DNA from: CAZLYK01 sp964563495
GTDB taxonomy: Bacteria > Acidobacteriota > Blastocatellia > RBC074
DNA length: 5,429 nucleotides
Direction: 5' to 3'
Assembly: GCA_964563495.1 (NCBI GenBank)
Contig: CAZLYK010000228.1
Location: forward strand, 1 to 5,429
The notes below the pieces were generated by a model that was given only the letters and a program-made list of their open reading frames with translations, searched no databases and was not told the DNA's origin. Shown one piece after another: positions 5,365-5,429 of this stretch (the stretch's first letter is position 1; the number at the start of each line of letters is the position of its first letter). Both the position numbers and the translations under genes were made by a program.

Positions 5365-5429
5365 TAGACAGGATTAACAGGATTCAAAAGAGATTGAACA
5401 AGCATACAGATTTGATCCTGTAAATCCTT
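5364..5429. repeat. ACAGGATT-type long inverted repeat, copy 3 (cut by window end)
   Basis: The left arm starts with ATAGACAGGATT directly at the VWFA stop codon (5362-5364). The 17 bases 5359-5375 are identical to 2-18 at copy 1. GGAT-like cores at 5371, 5380, 5391 and about 5401 repeat the 9-11-10 spacing of copy 1. From about 5414 the sequence turns into the complementary sense (GATCCTGTAAATCCTT), which looks like the inner part of the right arm after a loop of roughly ten bases. The outer right arm lies beyond the window. Confidence 0.8.

Overview
The window most likely comes from an acidobacterium or a similar soil bacterium. This rests on two secreted proteins: a CRTAC1-like VCBS/FG-GAP propeller with an ASPIC/UnbV tail, and a VWFA protein of the type catalogued as 'acidobacterial VWFA-related domain'. 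It also fits the moderately GC-rich coding DNA and the weak Shine-Dalgarno signals. The assignment is inference from protein types, not from a phylogenetic marker.

Layout. Positions 7-140 hold a long inverted repeat built from ACAGGATT-like units (copy 1). A minus-strand Rsm22/METTL17-family gene (143-1111) follows, and its start codon touches a second, almost perfect 96-bp palindrome of the same family (copy 2, 1112-1207). The stop codon of the next minus-strand gene, a 119-residue single-pass membrane protein (1198-1557), lies inside that palindrome. A 283-bp divergent intergenic region (1558-1840) carries a near-consensus sigma-70-type promoter pointing to the minus strand. On the plus strand are the propeller protein (1841-3640), a 131-bp spacer packed with GC-rich hairpins, and the VWFA protein (3772-5364). 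The VWFA stop codon runs straight into a third repeat copy, which the window end cuts off.

How the genes relate. The membrane protein and the Rsm22-like protein are on the same strand and probably share the 1793-1821 promoter, with only the palindrome between them. The two exported proteins probably form a second unit, divided by the hairpin cluster. No functional link between the two units is visible.

The most interesting feature is the repeat family. Every visible element-gene boundary lies within a few bases of a start or stop codon. The two arms within a copy match far better than arms of different copies do. The GGAT cores recur about every 10 bp. This suggests a selected or actively maintained hairpin structure rather than a conserved sequence.
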